Shown here: positions 1-8,538 of the stretch, in pieces | Numbering within the stretch: position 1 is the stretch's first letter | Layout of the letters: each line of letters begins with the position of its first letter | From: CAXXOK01 sp963674895 | GTDB lineage: Bacteria > Bacillota > Clostridia > Christensenellales > Aristaeellaceae | NCBI GenBank assembly: GCA_963674895.2 | Contig: CAXXCY010000001.1 | Span: 806,001-870,000 of the forward strand | Direction of reading: 5' to 3' | DNA: 64,000 bases | The notes under the pieces: generated by a model | Told to the model about the DNA's origin: nothing | The model's input: the letters and a program-made list of their open reading frames with translations, nothing else | The model's database searches: none | Translations under genes and position numbers: made by a program

Positions 1-1
1 C

Positions 2-556
2 TTTATTCCGTATATCACCTCGATCACGGCAGTGTCGGTTGTATGGCTGGCGATGTTCAACCCCGCGTCCGGACCCATCAACGTCATGCTGCACAGCATC
101 GGCATTGCTAACGCCCCGAAGTGGATATCTTCTCCGCAAACCGCGCTTCTATCGATTATCATCATCTCCATATGGATGGGTACGGGATATTGTATGGTGC
201 TGTATATGGCGGCACTGCAAAATATACCGCGCAGCCTATATGAGGCGGCGGAGATTGACGGCGCCGTGGGCATGCGGAAGTTCTGGTACGTAACACGGCC
301 GATGCTCTCTTCCACCACGTTTATGCTGTTGATCACCCGTATTATTACGTCTTTTGAAGTTTTCGGCCTCATCAGCGTGATGACGGGCGGAGGCCCCGTG
401 AAATCGACGACGGTGCTCGTGTATGAAATCTATATCAACTCCTTTAAGCTGTACCGGTTCGGCTACGGAGCCGCAATCGCCTGGTTCCTGTTTGTCGTAA
501 TCTTTCTGGTAACGGCCATGCAATGGGCGCTGCAGAAAAAATGGGTTTATGAATAG
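2..556 (+). CDS. CUT1 sugar ABC transporter permease, MalF/UgpA type (5' truncated by window edge)
   Basis: The reading frame is open from base 2, so the N-terminus lies outside the window; 184 residues remain. Several hydrophobic segments are visible. The EAA loop that docks on the ATPase is present: SLYEAAEIDGA followed by KFWYVTRPML. This family imports oligosaccharides, glycerol-phosphate or similar sugars together with a second permease and a solute-binding protein. The next gene is the matching MalG-type permease, and the two overlap or nearly overlap. The binding protein and ATPase are not in the window. The downstream catabolic genes suggest a sugar or sugar-acid substrate, possibly sialic-acid related. 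Confidence 0.9.
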   Translation, partial: FIPYITSITAVSVVWLAMFNPASGPINVMLHSIGIANAPKWISSPQTALLSIIIISIWMGTGYCMVLYMAALQNIPRSLYEAAEIDGAVGMRKFWYVTRPMLSSTTFMLLITRIITSFEVFGLISVMTGGGPVKSTTVLVYEIYINSFKLYRFGYGAAIAWFLFVVIFLVTAMQWALQKKWVYE

Positions 557-572
557 GAGGCGGGTGCGGAAG

Positions 573-1418
573 ATGACAAGAAAAACAAGACGGCGTTTGA
601 TGAAAACCGGGTTTACCCTGCTGGTGGCATCCATGACGATCCTCATGGTTCTGCCGCTCATATGGATGCTTTCCGCCTCCCTGAAATTGCCTACGAAAAT
701 TTTCTCGTCGCCCATTCAGTGGATTCCGCAAAACCCGAACTGGGACAACTATACCGAGGTATGGAACGGCGGTGCGGGCGCGCCATTCAGCAAAGCTTTC
801 GTAAATTCCCTGTTTGTCACGCTGACCACGCTGATGGGTTCTCTTCTGATATGCTCTCTTGCTGCGTACGCTTTCTCCAAGATCGACTTCAAAGGGAAAA
901 CAGTCGTTTTCTTCCTGTATCTTGCGACGATGATGGTGCCCTCCCAAGTCACGCTCATTCCCCGCTTTCTGATTATGGGTTGGCTGAGCCTGAACGATAC
1001 GCTGTTTGCGCTTATTCTGCCGGGAGTCTTTCATATAATCGCTATTTTTACACTGCGGCAGTTTTTCAATAAAATACCGGATGAATTGATGGAAAGCGCG
1101 CGTATTGACGGCGCGGGACACGGGCGGATCTATTGGCAGATTGTCTTGCCGATCTCCGTACCGGCGTTGATGTCGGCAAGCATTCTCATTTTTGTCCGTT
1201 CCTGGAACGATTACATGAATCCGTTGATTTTTCTCAACACGCAAAGCCGGTATACCATTACGCTCGCGATAAAGAATTACCTGAATATGGACGGGCAGCC
1301 GCGTTACGATCTTGCGATGGCCGCGTCTGTGATATCACTGGTCCCGATCATACTCTTTTTTGTGAGTGTACAGCGGTATTATTTTGACGGCGTTATGACA
1401 AGCGGTCTGAAAGGATAG
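573..1418 (+). CDS. CUT1 sugar ABC transporter permease, MalG/UgpE type
   Basis: About 281 residues with six predicted membrane segments. The EAA loop reads ELMESARIDGAGHGRIYWQI, typical of carbohydrate-uptake subfamily 1 permeases. An ATG at 549 is in frame and overlaps the previous stop, but the AGGAGG at 555-560 lies downstream of it. I therefore prefer the ATG at 573 (12-nt spacing); a GTG at 564 is also possible. It pairs with the preceding permease as the membrane channel of a sugar importer and leads directly into the FAD oxidoreductase gene nine bases later. Confidence 0.9.
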   Translation: MTRKTRRRLMKTGFTLLVASMTILMVLPLIWMLSASLKLPTKIFSSPIQWIPQNPNWDNYTEVWNGGAGAPFSKAFVNSLFVTLTTLMGSLLICSLAAYAFSKIDFKGKTVVFFLYLATMMVPSQVTLIPRFLIMGWLSLNDTLFALILPGVFHIIAIFTLRQFFNKIPDELMESARIDGAGHGRIYWQIVLPISVPALMSASILIFVRSWNDYMNPLIFLNTQSRYTITLAIKNYLNMDGQPRYDLAMAASVISLVPIILFFVSVQRYYFDGVMTSGLKG

Positions 1419-1427
1419 GGAATCCGT

Positions 1428-2807
1428 ATGAAGCTTATTGTTGATCCGGATAGCATGTATGAATTTGACGTCGTCGTTGCCGGCGGCGGCACGACCGGCG
1501 TCTTCGCAGCGCTGGCGGCCGCGCGCCGCGGGGCGCGCGTTGCACTGGTGGAGGAGAGCGGCTTCTTAGGCGGAACGGCTGCATGCGGTCTTCCATGGAT
1601 GGCGTTTCATTGTTATGACGAGCAACGGCTGGTGATCCGGGGAATCCCGCTGGAGGTATTGGATCGGCTGCGGGCTATAGGCGGTGCGAGCGAGTTTCAG
1701 ATGGACCCGATTTTAGAAAGCACGGTGTTTGTCGATCCCAGCCTTTTGAAAATCCTTTTGTTGCAGATGGCGCGGGAAGCGGGGATCAAATTGTTTCTTC
1801 ACTCCCTTGCTGTCGAGGTTTTGAAGGAAAGGAACGCGGTACAAGGTGTTTTTATCCACAACCGGCAGGGCTGCCAGCTTCTAAAGGCCGCCGTGGTGAT
1901 CGATGCCACGGATTGCTGTAATATCGCCGTGAAGGCGGGTGCCGAAACCGCGCGCGGAAGAGAAATAGACCATAAAACGCAGGTCGCTTCCACTATTTTT
2001 ACTGTCGGCGGCGTGGATATCGACGCGATGATTCGCTATTTTGAGGATAATCCCACACAGGTACGCCCACACAAGCTTCCCCGGCAGGAACTCGCGTTCG
2101 TCATCAGCTGCCTGCGCAGCGCGCCGCTGTTTAGCATCGGCGCCTTTCCGGACTTGATCGCGCAGGCGGCCCGTGACGGTGTCGATTTCCCGCGCGACCG
2201 TATGATCGGCATCGTTCGGCCGCACCGCGGAGAACTGATGCTCGTTACGCCGCGCGTTGAGGGAGTGGACCCCCTGTCTGCCGAAAGCTTCAGCGAAGGG
2301 GAGGCGGAAGGATACCGGCAGATTCCGCAGATTATGCGCTTTGTAAACAACTATATGCCGGGCGGGAAGAGAGCGTATATTGTGGACATTGGCCACACGA
2401 TCGGTATGCGGGAAACTACCCATATCATCGGAGATTACCTGCTGACGGCGAACGATCTGGTGCAGGGAGTTCGTTTCAGCGATGCGATTGCCATCGGCGC
2501 CTATTATATGGATAACCACACGCCGGACCATAAAGGCCTTGAATCCATGATTCAGCCGCCGCTGTATACCATTCCCTACCGCTCGCTGCTTCCGCGCGGG
2601 CTGGAAGGGCTGCTGGTGGCCGGACGCTGCGTAAGCGCGACGCATGAAGCGCTGTCGGCCATACGCGTGATTCCGATCGCGGGCAGCCTTGGGCAGGCGG
2701 CGGGCACGGCGGCTGCGCTGGCGGCTCAGGCCGGGATTACGCCCAGGAACGTGAACGCGGATACGCTTCGCGCGTGCCTGCTGGAAGACGATATGCTGCT
2801 GAGTTAG
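1428..2807 (+). CDS. FAD-dependent oxidoreductase (FAD_oxidored family)
   Basis: 459 residues. The N-terminus carries a dinucleotide-binding Rossmann motif (VVAGGGTTGVFAALAAARRG, about residues 15-35), followed by FLGGTAACG typical of the FAD_oxidored (PF12831) family. Near the C-terminus LLVAGRCVSATHEA and a final GQAAGTAAALA match the second FAD contact of the family. No signal peptide is seen, so it should be cytosolic. Members often sit in sugar-degradation operons, where the substrate is usually unknown. Here it lies ten bases ahead of a hydroxyacid dehydrogenase and is one of two family members in the operon. The role as a sugar or sugar-acid oxidase is inferred from context. Confidence 0.85.
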   Translation: MKLIVDPDSMYEFDVVVAGGGTTGVFAALAAARRGARVALVEESGFLGGTAACGLPWMAFHCYDEQRLVIRGIPLEVLDRLRAIGGASEFQMDPILESTVFVDPSLLKILLLQMAREAGIKLFLHSLAVEVLKERNAVQGVFIHNRQGCQLLKAAVVIDATDCCNIAVKAGAETARGREIDHKTQVASTIFTVGGVDIDAMIRYFEDNPTQVRPHKLPRQELAFVISCLRSAPLFSIGAFPDLIAQAARDGVDFPRDRMIGIVRPHRGELMLVTPRVEGVDPLSAESFSEGEAEGYRQIPQIMRFVNNYMPGGKRAYIVDIGHTIGMRETTHIIGDYLLTANDLVQGVRFSDAIAIGAYYMDNHTPDHKGLESMIQPPLYTIPYRSLLPRGLEGLLVAGRCVSATHEALSAIRVIPIAGSLGQAAGTAAALAAQAGITPRNVNADTLRACLLEDDMLLS

Positions 2808-2817
2808 GAATACGCAT

Positions 2818-3834
2818 ATGCGGACTGTTTTAATCGGAATTCCCAATTACAGAAGGCTCATCATAGGCAAAGCGTGGGAATTGCTTGTCGCATCCGGGCT
2901 GCGCATCGTCGCCAATCCGGAGAGCGGGATAGCCGGCCGGGCTTTTATGGCGGAACATCTGCCGGCCGCGGATGCGCTGATTGCCGGCGGGGAAACGCTT
3001 AACCGCGAGGCGCTTGAACGGGCGCCTTCCCTGCGGGTAATCGCGCGGTACGGTGTAGGGACTGATTCGATTGATTTGGCCTATGCGCGTCAACGGGGCA
3101 TCTGCGTTACAAACACGGCGGGCGCAAACGCAAACGCCGTTGCTGAACACGCCGTGATGCTGATGCTGTGCGCCATGCGCCGCATGCGTGGATATGCGTT
3201 TCCCGCATACTCTTCGGCTGGGGAAGACTTTCCGGAGCTTGCCGGGAAAACGGTCGGGCTGATCGGCTTTGGGCGCATCGGGCAGATGGTGATGAAGCGG
3301 CTGTCCGGATTTGACGTACGGACCGTTGTTTATGACCCGTATAGGACTCCCGTGGATATTGCCGCGTACGGGGCCGAAAGCGTCTCGCTGGATGAGCTGC
3401 TGCGGCTGTCCGATATTGTCAGCCTGCATCTTCCGTACAGCAAAGAAACCGACGGAATGATCGGACGGGAACAGCTGGAACGCATGAAGCCGGACGCCGT
3501 GCTGATCAACACGGCACGCGGCGCGCTGGTGGACGAAACCGCTCTGGTTTCGGCTTTGCGGGAACGCCGTATCGCCGGAGCCGGGTTGGACGTGACGCGG
3601 CAGGAACCGGTGGATCCGGACAATCCCCTGCTTATGCTGCCAAACATTGTGCTGACCCCGCACGTTGCCGGCGGTTCTCGCGAGAATCATGAAAAGGCCG
3701 GGCTGCTGTGCGTGGAGGCGGTGCTGGATGTTCTGGCAGGGCGTACGCCGCGCAATCAGGTACTGCCGGCGGGCGGGGAACCGCAAAATGTAAAGGAAGG
3801 ATTTGTAACGCATGGAGGGGAGCAAATGCAATGA
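2818..3834 (+). CDS. D-isomer-specific 2-hydroxyacid dehydrogenase (phosphoglycerate dehydrogenase-like)
   Basis: 338 residues. The NAD-binding fold is marked by GLIGFGRIGQMVMKRL (about residue 142 on). The catalytic triad of the family is visible: Arg in NTARGALVDE, Glu in RQEPVDPDNPLL and His in LTPHVAGGS. The enzyme interconverts a 2-hydroxy acid and a 2-oxo acid with NAD(H). The C-terminus lacks the ACT domain of long SerA proteins, so serine biosynthesis is not implied. Its stop overlaps the start of the second FAD oxidoreductase gene, which suggests translational coupling. In this operon it may act on a sugar acid. Confidence 0.88.
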   Translation: MRTVLIGIPNYRRLIIGKAWELLVASGLRIVANPESGIAGRAFMAEHLPAADALIAGGETLNREALERAPSLRVIARYGVGTDSIDLAYARQRGICVTNTAGANANAVAEHAVMLMLCAMRRMRGYAFPAYSSAGEDFPELAGKTVGLIGFGRIGQMVMKRLSGFDVRTVVYDPYRTPVDIAAYGAESVSLDELLRLSDIVSLHLPYSKETDGMIGREQLERMKPDAVLINTARGALVDETALVSALRERRIAGAGLDVTRQEPVDPDNPLLMLPNIVLTPHVAGGSRENHEKAGLLCVEAVLDVLAGRTPRNQVLPAGGEPQNVKEGFVTHGGEQMQ

Positions 3835-5525
3835 ACGAGTATACCTGTGATATTTTAATCGCCGGCGGCAGTTTCGGGGGCGTTTCGGCGGCGCTTGCAG
3901 CGGCTGCAGCTGGGTACAGCGTGATATTGACCGAGGAAACGGGATGGATCGGCGGGCAGGCGACCACCCAGGGCGTACCGCTTGACGAACACCCGTGGAT
4001 TGAGCAGTATGGCTGTACGCGTTCTTACCGCCAGTTCCGCAACAAAGTCCGCGAATATTACCGCAGCAATTATCCGCTGACGCAGCGTGCGGCAAAGGAC
4101 CCGTATTTCAATCCCGGCGCCTGTTGGGTAAGCGCGCTGGGCTTTGAGCCCCGTGTCGGCCTGGCCGTGCTGCGGGAAATGCTTGCGCCTTACCGTGCCA
4201 ACCGGCGGATCGTTATTTGGACGCATTGGAAACCGGTCGGAGCGGAGATGGACGGGGATACGGCAAAAGCAGTGCGGTTCCGTTCCGACGCTGACGGGGA
4301 GGAACGCGTCGTATCCGCCCGGTATTATCTGGACGCAACGGAGCTTGGCGAGCTGCTGCCCTTGTGCGGGATAGAGCACGTCAACGGCGCGGAAAGCCGT
4401 GAGGAAACGGGCGAAGCGCTTGCCGCCGACAAAGCCGAACCGCTCCGCCAGCAACCGTTTACCCATCTGGTAGCGCTGGACTACCGTCCCGGCGAAGAGC
4501 ATGTGATCAGCAAACCGGCTTCCTACGCGGAGTTCCAGAACCGTTTTTCCCATATCAGCGGAAGGACGGATACCAGGGCGGATAGCGTGGTCGCCTCCCG
4601 GCTGCCCACCGGTTTATTTGCCGATGAAAACGCCGGGGGATACCGTACAAGCCTTTGGAATTTTCGCCGGTACCTCTACCGCGGCAATTTTGACAGTGCG
4701 ATGCTTCCCTCGGATATCACGGCGATGATGGTCGGCAACGAGTACGCCGACGGCGTTTTGTGCGGCGTTCCAGCTGACGAAGCGCAAACCCACTTGCGCC
4801 GCGCAAGGGAGCTATCGCTCAGTCTGGTGTATTATCTGCAAACCGAGGTTCCCGACGGATATCGCGGTGGGCAGGGCTATCCCGGCCTGCGCCTGCGCGG
4901 GGATGTGTACGGTACCGGCGACGGGCTGGCGCAGTATCCGTACATCCGCGAATCTTCACGGATCCGGGCGGAGTTTACGGTGCTGGAGCAGCATTTCCGT
5001 ATCGACCGCCACCCGGAAGGTCCGTTTGCTTACAAGGATACGGTCGGGCTTGCCGGATACCGGATCGACATCCATGAAAAGGCGAAGGGGAGCGAGGAAA
5101 GCATTACGTCCAAAGTGCACGGACAGCATTGGACGCAGCAGATTCCGCTCGGCGCGCTGATCCCCATTCGCGTGGAAAACGTGCTTCCCTGCTGCAAAAA
5201 CCTTGGCGTCACGCACGTAACCAACGGTTCTTTCCGACTGCATCCGGTGGAATGGAATATCGGCGAGGTTGCCGGCGCGCTGGCGGCTCACTGCCTGGAT
5301 AGGGGGCTCAGCCCGCGGCAGGTGCGCAATACCCCCGAACTGCTGGAGGATTTTCAGCGGGAACTGATCCGCCGCGGCGTTGAGCTTGCGTGGCCGCAAA
5401 TGGAATTCAGCCGGTCTTATTTCAGCCATTTCAGGCACCGCAGCGGTTGGTATTTCGGAGAATGCGACAAGCTGGATTCCTCCGTATATTTACCGAGAAC
5501 AGAGCAAACGAAGGAGACAGAATAG
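3831..5525 (+). CDS. FAD-dependent oxidoreductase (FAD_oxidored family), second copy
   Basis: 564 residues from the ATG at 3831. That start overlaps the previous stop and is preceded by GGAGGGG at 3814-3820; the frame is open further upstream but without a ribosome site. The N-terminus has a flavin-binding motif (LIAGGSFGGVSAALAAAAAG) and then GWIGGQATTQG, characteristic of the PF12831 family. Towards the C-terminus, LIPIRVENVLPCCKNLGVTH and GEVAGALAAHCL fit the second part of the FAD site. It is longer than the first family member at 1428 and is not a close copy. Likely cytosolic; the substrate is unknown. Confidence 0.85.
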   Translation: MNEYTCDILIAGGSFGGVSAALAAAAAGYSVILTEETGWIGGQATTQGVPLDEHPWIEQYGCTRSYRQFRNKVREYYRSNYPLTQRAAKDPYFNPGACWVSALGFEPRVGLAVLREMLAPYRANRRIVIWTHWKPVGAEMDGDTAKAVRFRSDADGEERVVSARYYLDATELGELLPLCGIEHVNGAESREETGEALAADKAEPLRQQPFTHLVALDYRPGEEHVISKPASYAEFQNRFSHISGRTDTRADSVVASRLPTGLFADENAGGYRTSLWNFRRYLYRGNFDSAMLPSDITAMMVGNEYADGVLCGVPADEAQTHLRRARELSLSLVYYLQTEVPDGYRGGQGYPGLRLRGDVYGTGDGLAQYPYIRESSRIRAEFTVLEQHFRIDRHPEGPFAYKDTVGLAGYRIDIHEKAKGSEESITSKVHGQHWTQQIPLGALIPIRVENVLPCCKNLGVTHVTNGSFRLHPVEWNIGEVAGALAAHCLDRGLSPRQVRNTPELLEDFQRELIRRGVELAWPQMEFSRSYFSHFRHRSGWYFGECDKLDSSVYLPRTEQTKETE

Positions 5526-5528
5526 TTC

Positions 5529-6434
5529 ATGAATCAGACGCATGCCTTTCAGGGAATCGTTCCCGCCCTGGTAACCCCGTATACGGCAACCGGAAGTGTG
5601 GATTATGCGCAAATCAAGCGGCTGGTCCGGTTTTTGATACGCCGGGGAGCGGATGGATTCTATGTGGCCGGCAGCACTGGCGAGGCCTTTTTAATGAGTT
5701 TGGATGAACGGAAAAAGGTTTTGGAAACGGTTGTGGAGGAAGTAAACGGCGAGAGGTTTGTGATCGCACATATCGGAGCAATCGCGACGGATACGGCGGT
5801 ATCTTTGGCCAGGCACGCCCAGGAAGCGGGCAGCGATGCGGTTTCGGCGATCAGCCCGTTTTATTATCCGTTTACCCAGGAGGAAGTCATCGGCTATTAT
5901 CAGGATATTATGCAAAGCACGGACCTGCCCATGTTTATTTATAACTTTCCCGCATATTCCAATTTCAGCCTGACGGAAACGGCGCTGGACAAGCTGCGGG
6001 AATGCGAACCCCTGAAAGGCGTCAAGTTTACAAGCTCCGATCTTTTTTTCATGGAACGGATCAAAACCAAACATCCGGAGTTGGTTGTTTGGAACGGATA
6101 TGACGAAATGCTTTTATCCGGCCTTGCCGCGGGCGCAGATGGCGGAATCGGCAGCAGCTATAACTGTATCCTGCCGCTGTACCGGCATCTCTTTCAAAAC
6201 TTTCAACAGGGGAACCTGAGCGCCGCCCAAGCGGACCAGCGGTACGCCAACGATCTGATAACCGTGATTTGCAAATACGATGTGATCGCATCCGTAAAAT
6301 ACCTGCTGGATATTCAGGGGTTTCAACTGCACGGCTGCCGTAAACCGTTTATTCCGCTCAGCAGCTCGGCGAAGGAGGAGCTGCGCCGTGTATGGGAAAC
6401 GCTGACGGCAGAAAACCCCTGTCTCAGGGACTGA
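5529..6434 (+). CDS. N-acetylneuraminate lyase / dihydrodipicolinate synthase family aldolase
   Basis: 301 residues, the usual length for this (beta/alpha)8 aldolase family. GSTGEAF near residue 48 and YNFPAYS near residue 138 match N-acetylneuraminate lyase more closely than DapA. The Schiff-base lysine is expected in GVKFTSSDLFFMERI, which aligns with the lyase pattern rather than the GIKEA of DapA. The family cleaves or forms 2-oxo acid aldols, releasing pyruvate. It follows the second FAD oxidoreductase by three bases and precedes a sialidase-fold gene, so a sialic-acid-like or 2-keto-3-deoxy sugar acid is a plausible substrate. NanE, NanK and NagB are not seen nearby. Confidence 0.85.
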   Translation: MNQTHAFQGIVPALVTPYTATGSVDYAQIKRLVRFLIRRGADGFYVAGSTGEAFLMSLDERKKVLETVVEEVNGERFVIAHIGAIATDTAVSLARHAQEAGSDAVSAISPFYYPFTQEEVIGYYQDIMQSTDLPMFIYNFPAYSNFSLTETALDKLRECEPLKGVKFTSSDLFFMERIKTKHPELVVWNGYDEMLLSGLAAGADGGIGSSYNCILPLYRHLFQNFQQGNLSAAQADQRYANDLITVICKYDVIASVKYLLDIQGFQLHGCRKPFIPLSSSAKEELRRVWETLTAENPCLRD

Positions 6435-6458
6435 CGCGACCCCATATCCGCAGCATGG

Positions 6459-7577
6459 ATGGAGAACACATTGAGCGAAGCATTGTACGCGTTTCCCTAT
6501 TCCGTCATCCTTCCGGCCGGCGGCGCGGTGCACAGGCGGGGAGAGGCGAGCATGGTTTTGCTTTCCGGCGGCCGGGTACTGATCGCCTATGCCAATCACA
6601 CCCAACACCGGGATAGCGGCGTATCCCCCATCGAGGGGGATAACGACCGGGCGGACATTTGCGCCACGGTGCTGGACGCCGCGGGGCGTCCCCGCGGGCC
6701 GGAGCGGCTGCTGGTCAAACGCCCCGAGGGCGCCCTCAACGTCATGTCGCCCGCGCTTCGCCGCCTGCCGGACGGCAGGCTTGGCATGCTTTACAGCCGC
6801 CGCGCATCCACAACGGCGGCGGACCGGATGTTTTGCGCGTCTTCCGATCAGGGGCTTACCTGGTCGTCACCTGTCGCCGTCGCCGGGGGCGGCTATACCA
6901 CGGGCTGCCACGACAGGATGACCGTGCTTTCAACCGGCAGGATCATCGCGCCGCTGCACCGCACCAAAGATTGGGACCGGCATTATATGTACGCGCAAAC
7001 CGCCCAGTCCGACGACGGCGGCGGGCGCTGGACGCTCAGCAACCGGGCGGCGCTTCCCTATGTCGGCGCGAAATACGGCTGGAAGGGCGGGTTCATCGAG
7101 TCCGGCTGCGTGGAACCCTCCGTGGCGGAGCGTGCGGACGGCAGCCTGCTTATGTCCCTGCGAACGGCGATGGGCACGGTGTTCTGCGCGGAATCGTTTG
7201 ACCGGGGCACGACCTGGGAGCGCCTTCGCAGCATGGAGGTGATCTCGCCCCAGGCGCCCGCGCACCTGTCGCGCATTCCCGGTACGGATGATTTGCTGCT
7301 GCTGTGGAACGCCGATTACGATCCCGGTGCGAACCTGGGCGGCGCGCGCAGTACGATCATGGCCTGCGTCAGCACGGACAATGGGAAATCGTGGCCCCAT
7401 GCCGCGCGCAAAACGCTTGTGCATGATCCGGACCATTCCGTGGATTATCCGGCGGTATTGTTCAGGCAAGACGAGGTCTGGATTACCTTCCGCCGGTCAA
7501 GCACAACGCGGATCAGCGGCGGGGAAACCTCGTCGGGCCTGATGCGCGTGCCGCTGCGGTGGCTGTATCCGGCGTAG
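6459..7577 (+). CDS. Sialidase-fold (BNR/Asp-box) protein, exo-alpha-sialidase-like
   Basis: 372 residues. At least three Asp-box motifs (S-x-D-x-G-x-T-W) are visible: SSDQGLTWSS, SFDRGTTWERL and STDNGKSWP. This points to a six-bladed beta propeller of the sialidase superfamily. A clear F/YRIP motif is not seen near the N-terminus, so true sialidase activity is not assured. No signal peptide is present, so the protein should be cytosolic, unlike secreted sialidases. It is the last gene of the operon, 24 bases after the lyase-like gene, and is followed by a terminator hairpin at about 7625. It may act on imported oligosaccharides. Confidence 0.75.
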   Translation: MENTLSEALYAFPYSVILPAGGAVHRRGEASMVLLSGGRVLIAYANHTQHRDSGVSPIEGDNDRADICATVLDAAGRPRGPERLLVKRPEGALNVMSPALRRLPDGRLGMLYSRRASTTAADRMFCASSDQGLTWSSPVAVAGGGYTTGCHDRMTVLSTGRIIAPLHRTKDWDRHYMYAQTAQSDDGGGRWTLSNRAALPYVGAKYGWKGGFIESGCVEPSVAERADGSLLMSLRTAMGTVFCAESFDRGTTWERLRSMEVISPQAPAHLSRIPGTDDLLLLWNADYDPGANLGGARSTIMACVSTDNGKSWPHAARKTLVHDPDHSVDYPAVLFRQDEVWITFRRSSTTRISGGETSSGLMRVPLRWLYPA

Positions 7578-7624
7578 CGGAAGGCATGCGGGGCTTCCCC
7601 GCGGCTGTGCTGCGCGTTTTGCAT

Positions 7625-7657
7625 AGGCGGTGGCCCATGGAGGCCCCCGCCTTTCTA
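7625..7657 (+). terminator. Probable intrinsic terminator of the catabolic operon
   Basis: The arms AGGCGG and CCGCCT, extended inside by GGCC/GGCC, form a GC-rich hairpin followed by TTTCTATC. It lies about 50 bases after the sialidase-fold gene. The rest of the 7578-7941 gap holds no gene I can support until the promoter at 7884. Confidence 0.55.
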
Positions 7658-7883
7658 TCATTCTGAATGCGGATTCCACGCGATATAAAAAAGAAACCCA
7701 TCGGGATATGAAACCGGATCGGGGCAAACCCCAGTCTTCGAATGCCCGGCAATTATTCGGCGGCCGTTTCCCTCCTTCTTTGCGCCCTGTGCGGCGTGCT
7801 CTTGCGTATCCCTCCATATCCCGTGCACGCATGGTTGCTTTGGGAAGTGCCGCGTGCGCCTGCATAATTTGTTGAAAAAGATA

Positions 7884-7912
7884 TTGACATACAGAACAAA
7901 ATGTACTAATAT
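7884..7912 (+). promoter_or_regulatory. Sigma-A promoter for the EF-Ts-like / TetR operon
   Basis: TTGACA at 7884-7889 and TAATAT at 7907-7912 are separated by 17 bases. The promoter ends about 30 bases before the ATG at 7942, which has AGGGAGG just upstream. Confidence 0.8.
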
Positions 7913-7927
7913 CATTAAGATAGTACA
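7902..7927. promoter_or_regulatory. Inverted repeat overlapping the -10 box, candidate TetR operator
   Basis: TGTACTA (7902-7908) and TAGTACA (7921-7927) are perfect inverted 7-mers separated by 12 bases. They overlap the -10 box and the probable transcription start. A TetR-family regulator is encoded in the same operon, so autoregulation is likely. The link to that protein is inferred. Confidence 0.55.
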
Positions 7928-7941
7928 GATAGGGAGGGCTG

Positions 7942-8538
7942 ATGATGCAGATAACCGCCGACGAGGTCAAGCGCATGCACCTCATGACCGGGGCCGGATA
8001 TATGGACGCCAAGCGCGCGCTGGAGCAGGCGGGCGGCGATACGGAGCGGGCCGTGGCCGCGCTTCGCGAAAAGGGCGCGGCGATTGCCCAAAAGAAAACG
8101 GGCAGGATTGCCTCGGAGGGCCGGATCGAGATCTACCGCCATACCGGCGACCGGATCGGCGTGATGCTGGAGCTCAACTGCGAGACCGATTTTGCCGCCG
8201 CCACCGAGCGGTTCAAGTCTTTTGCGCATAACCTCGCCATGCATATCGCTGCGATGAACCCCTCCTATATTTCCGCCGCCGATATCCCGCCGGAAACGCT
8301 CGCGCGGGAGAAGGCCGTCTGCGAGGCGCAGGCGCGCGGCGAACACAAGCCGGAGAAGGTCGTTGCCGCCATCGCGGAGGGCAAGCTGCAAAAATATTAC
8401 CAGACGGTTTGCCTGCTGGATCAGCCCTATATCCGGGACGGCGGCAGGAGCGTGCGCGACGAGCTGATCGCCTGCGTGGCGGCGCTTAAGGAAAACGTCA
8501 CCGTGAAGCGCTTTGTGCGCTACGAGCTGGGGGAATGA
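7942..8538 (+). CDS. Elongation factor Ts-like protein (orphan paralogue)
   Basis: 198 residues, a short EF-Ts. The N-terminal UBA-like segment is clear (VKRMHLMTGAGYMDAKRALE, then GGDTERAVAALREKGAA). The EF-Tu-contacting motif is kept as CETDFAAATERFKSFA, compared with TDFV in canonical proteins. EF-Ts recycles EF-Tu by releasing GDP. Canonical tsf follows rpsB, but here there is no rpsB and the gene is followed by a TetR regulator whose start overlaps its stop. This suggests a specialised second EF-Ts, perhaps used under stress. I cannot see whether the genome has a normal tsf elsewhere. Confidence 0.85.
   Translation: MMQITADEVKRMHLMTGAGYMDAKRALEQAGGDTERAVAALREKGAAIAQKKTGRIASEGRIEIYRHTGDRIGVMLELNCETDFAAATERFKSFAHNLAMHIAAMNPSYISAADIPPETLAREKAVCEAQARGEHKPEKVVAAIAEGKLQKYYQTVCLLDQPYIRDGGRSVRDELIACVAALKENVTVKRFVRYELGE

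Noticed and set aside
3708..3830. N-terminal extension of the second FAD oxidoreductase
   Set aside because: The first 41 residues would overlap the dehydrogenase gene and have no FAD motif. The GGAGGGG plus ATG at 3831 is the better start.
2830..4095. 421-codon minus-strand open frame across the hydroxyacid dehydrogenase
   Set aside because: Composition is Arg-, His- and Pro-rich with no family match; it is antisense to two well-recognised genes.
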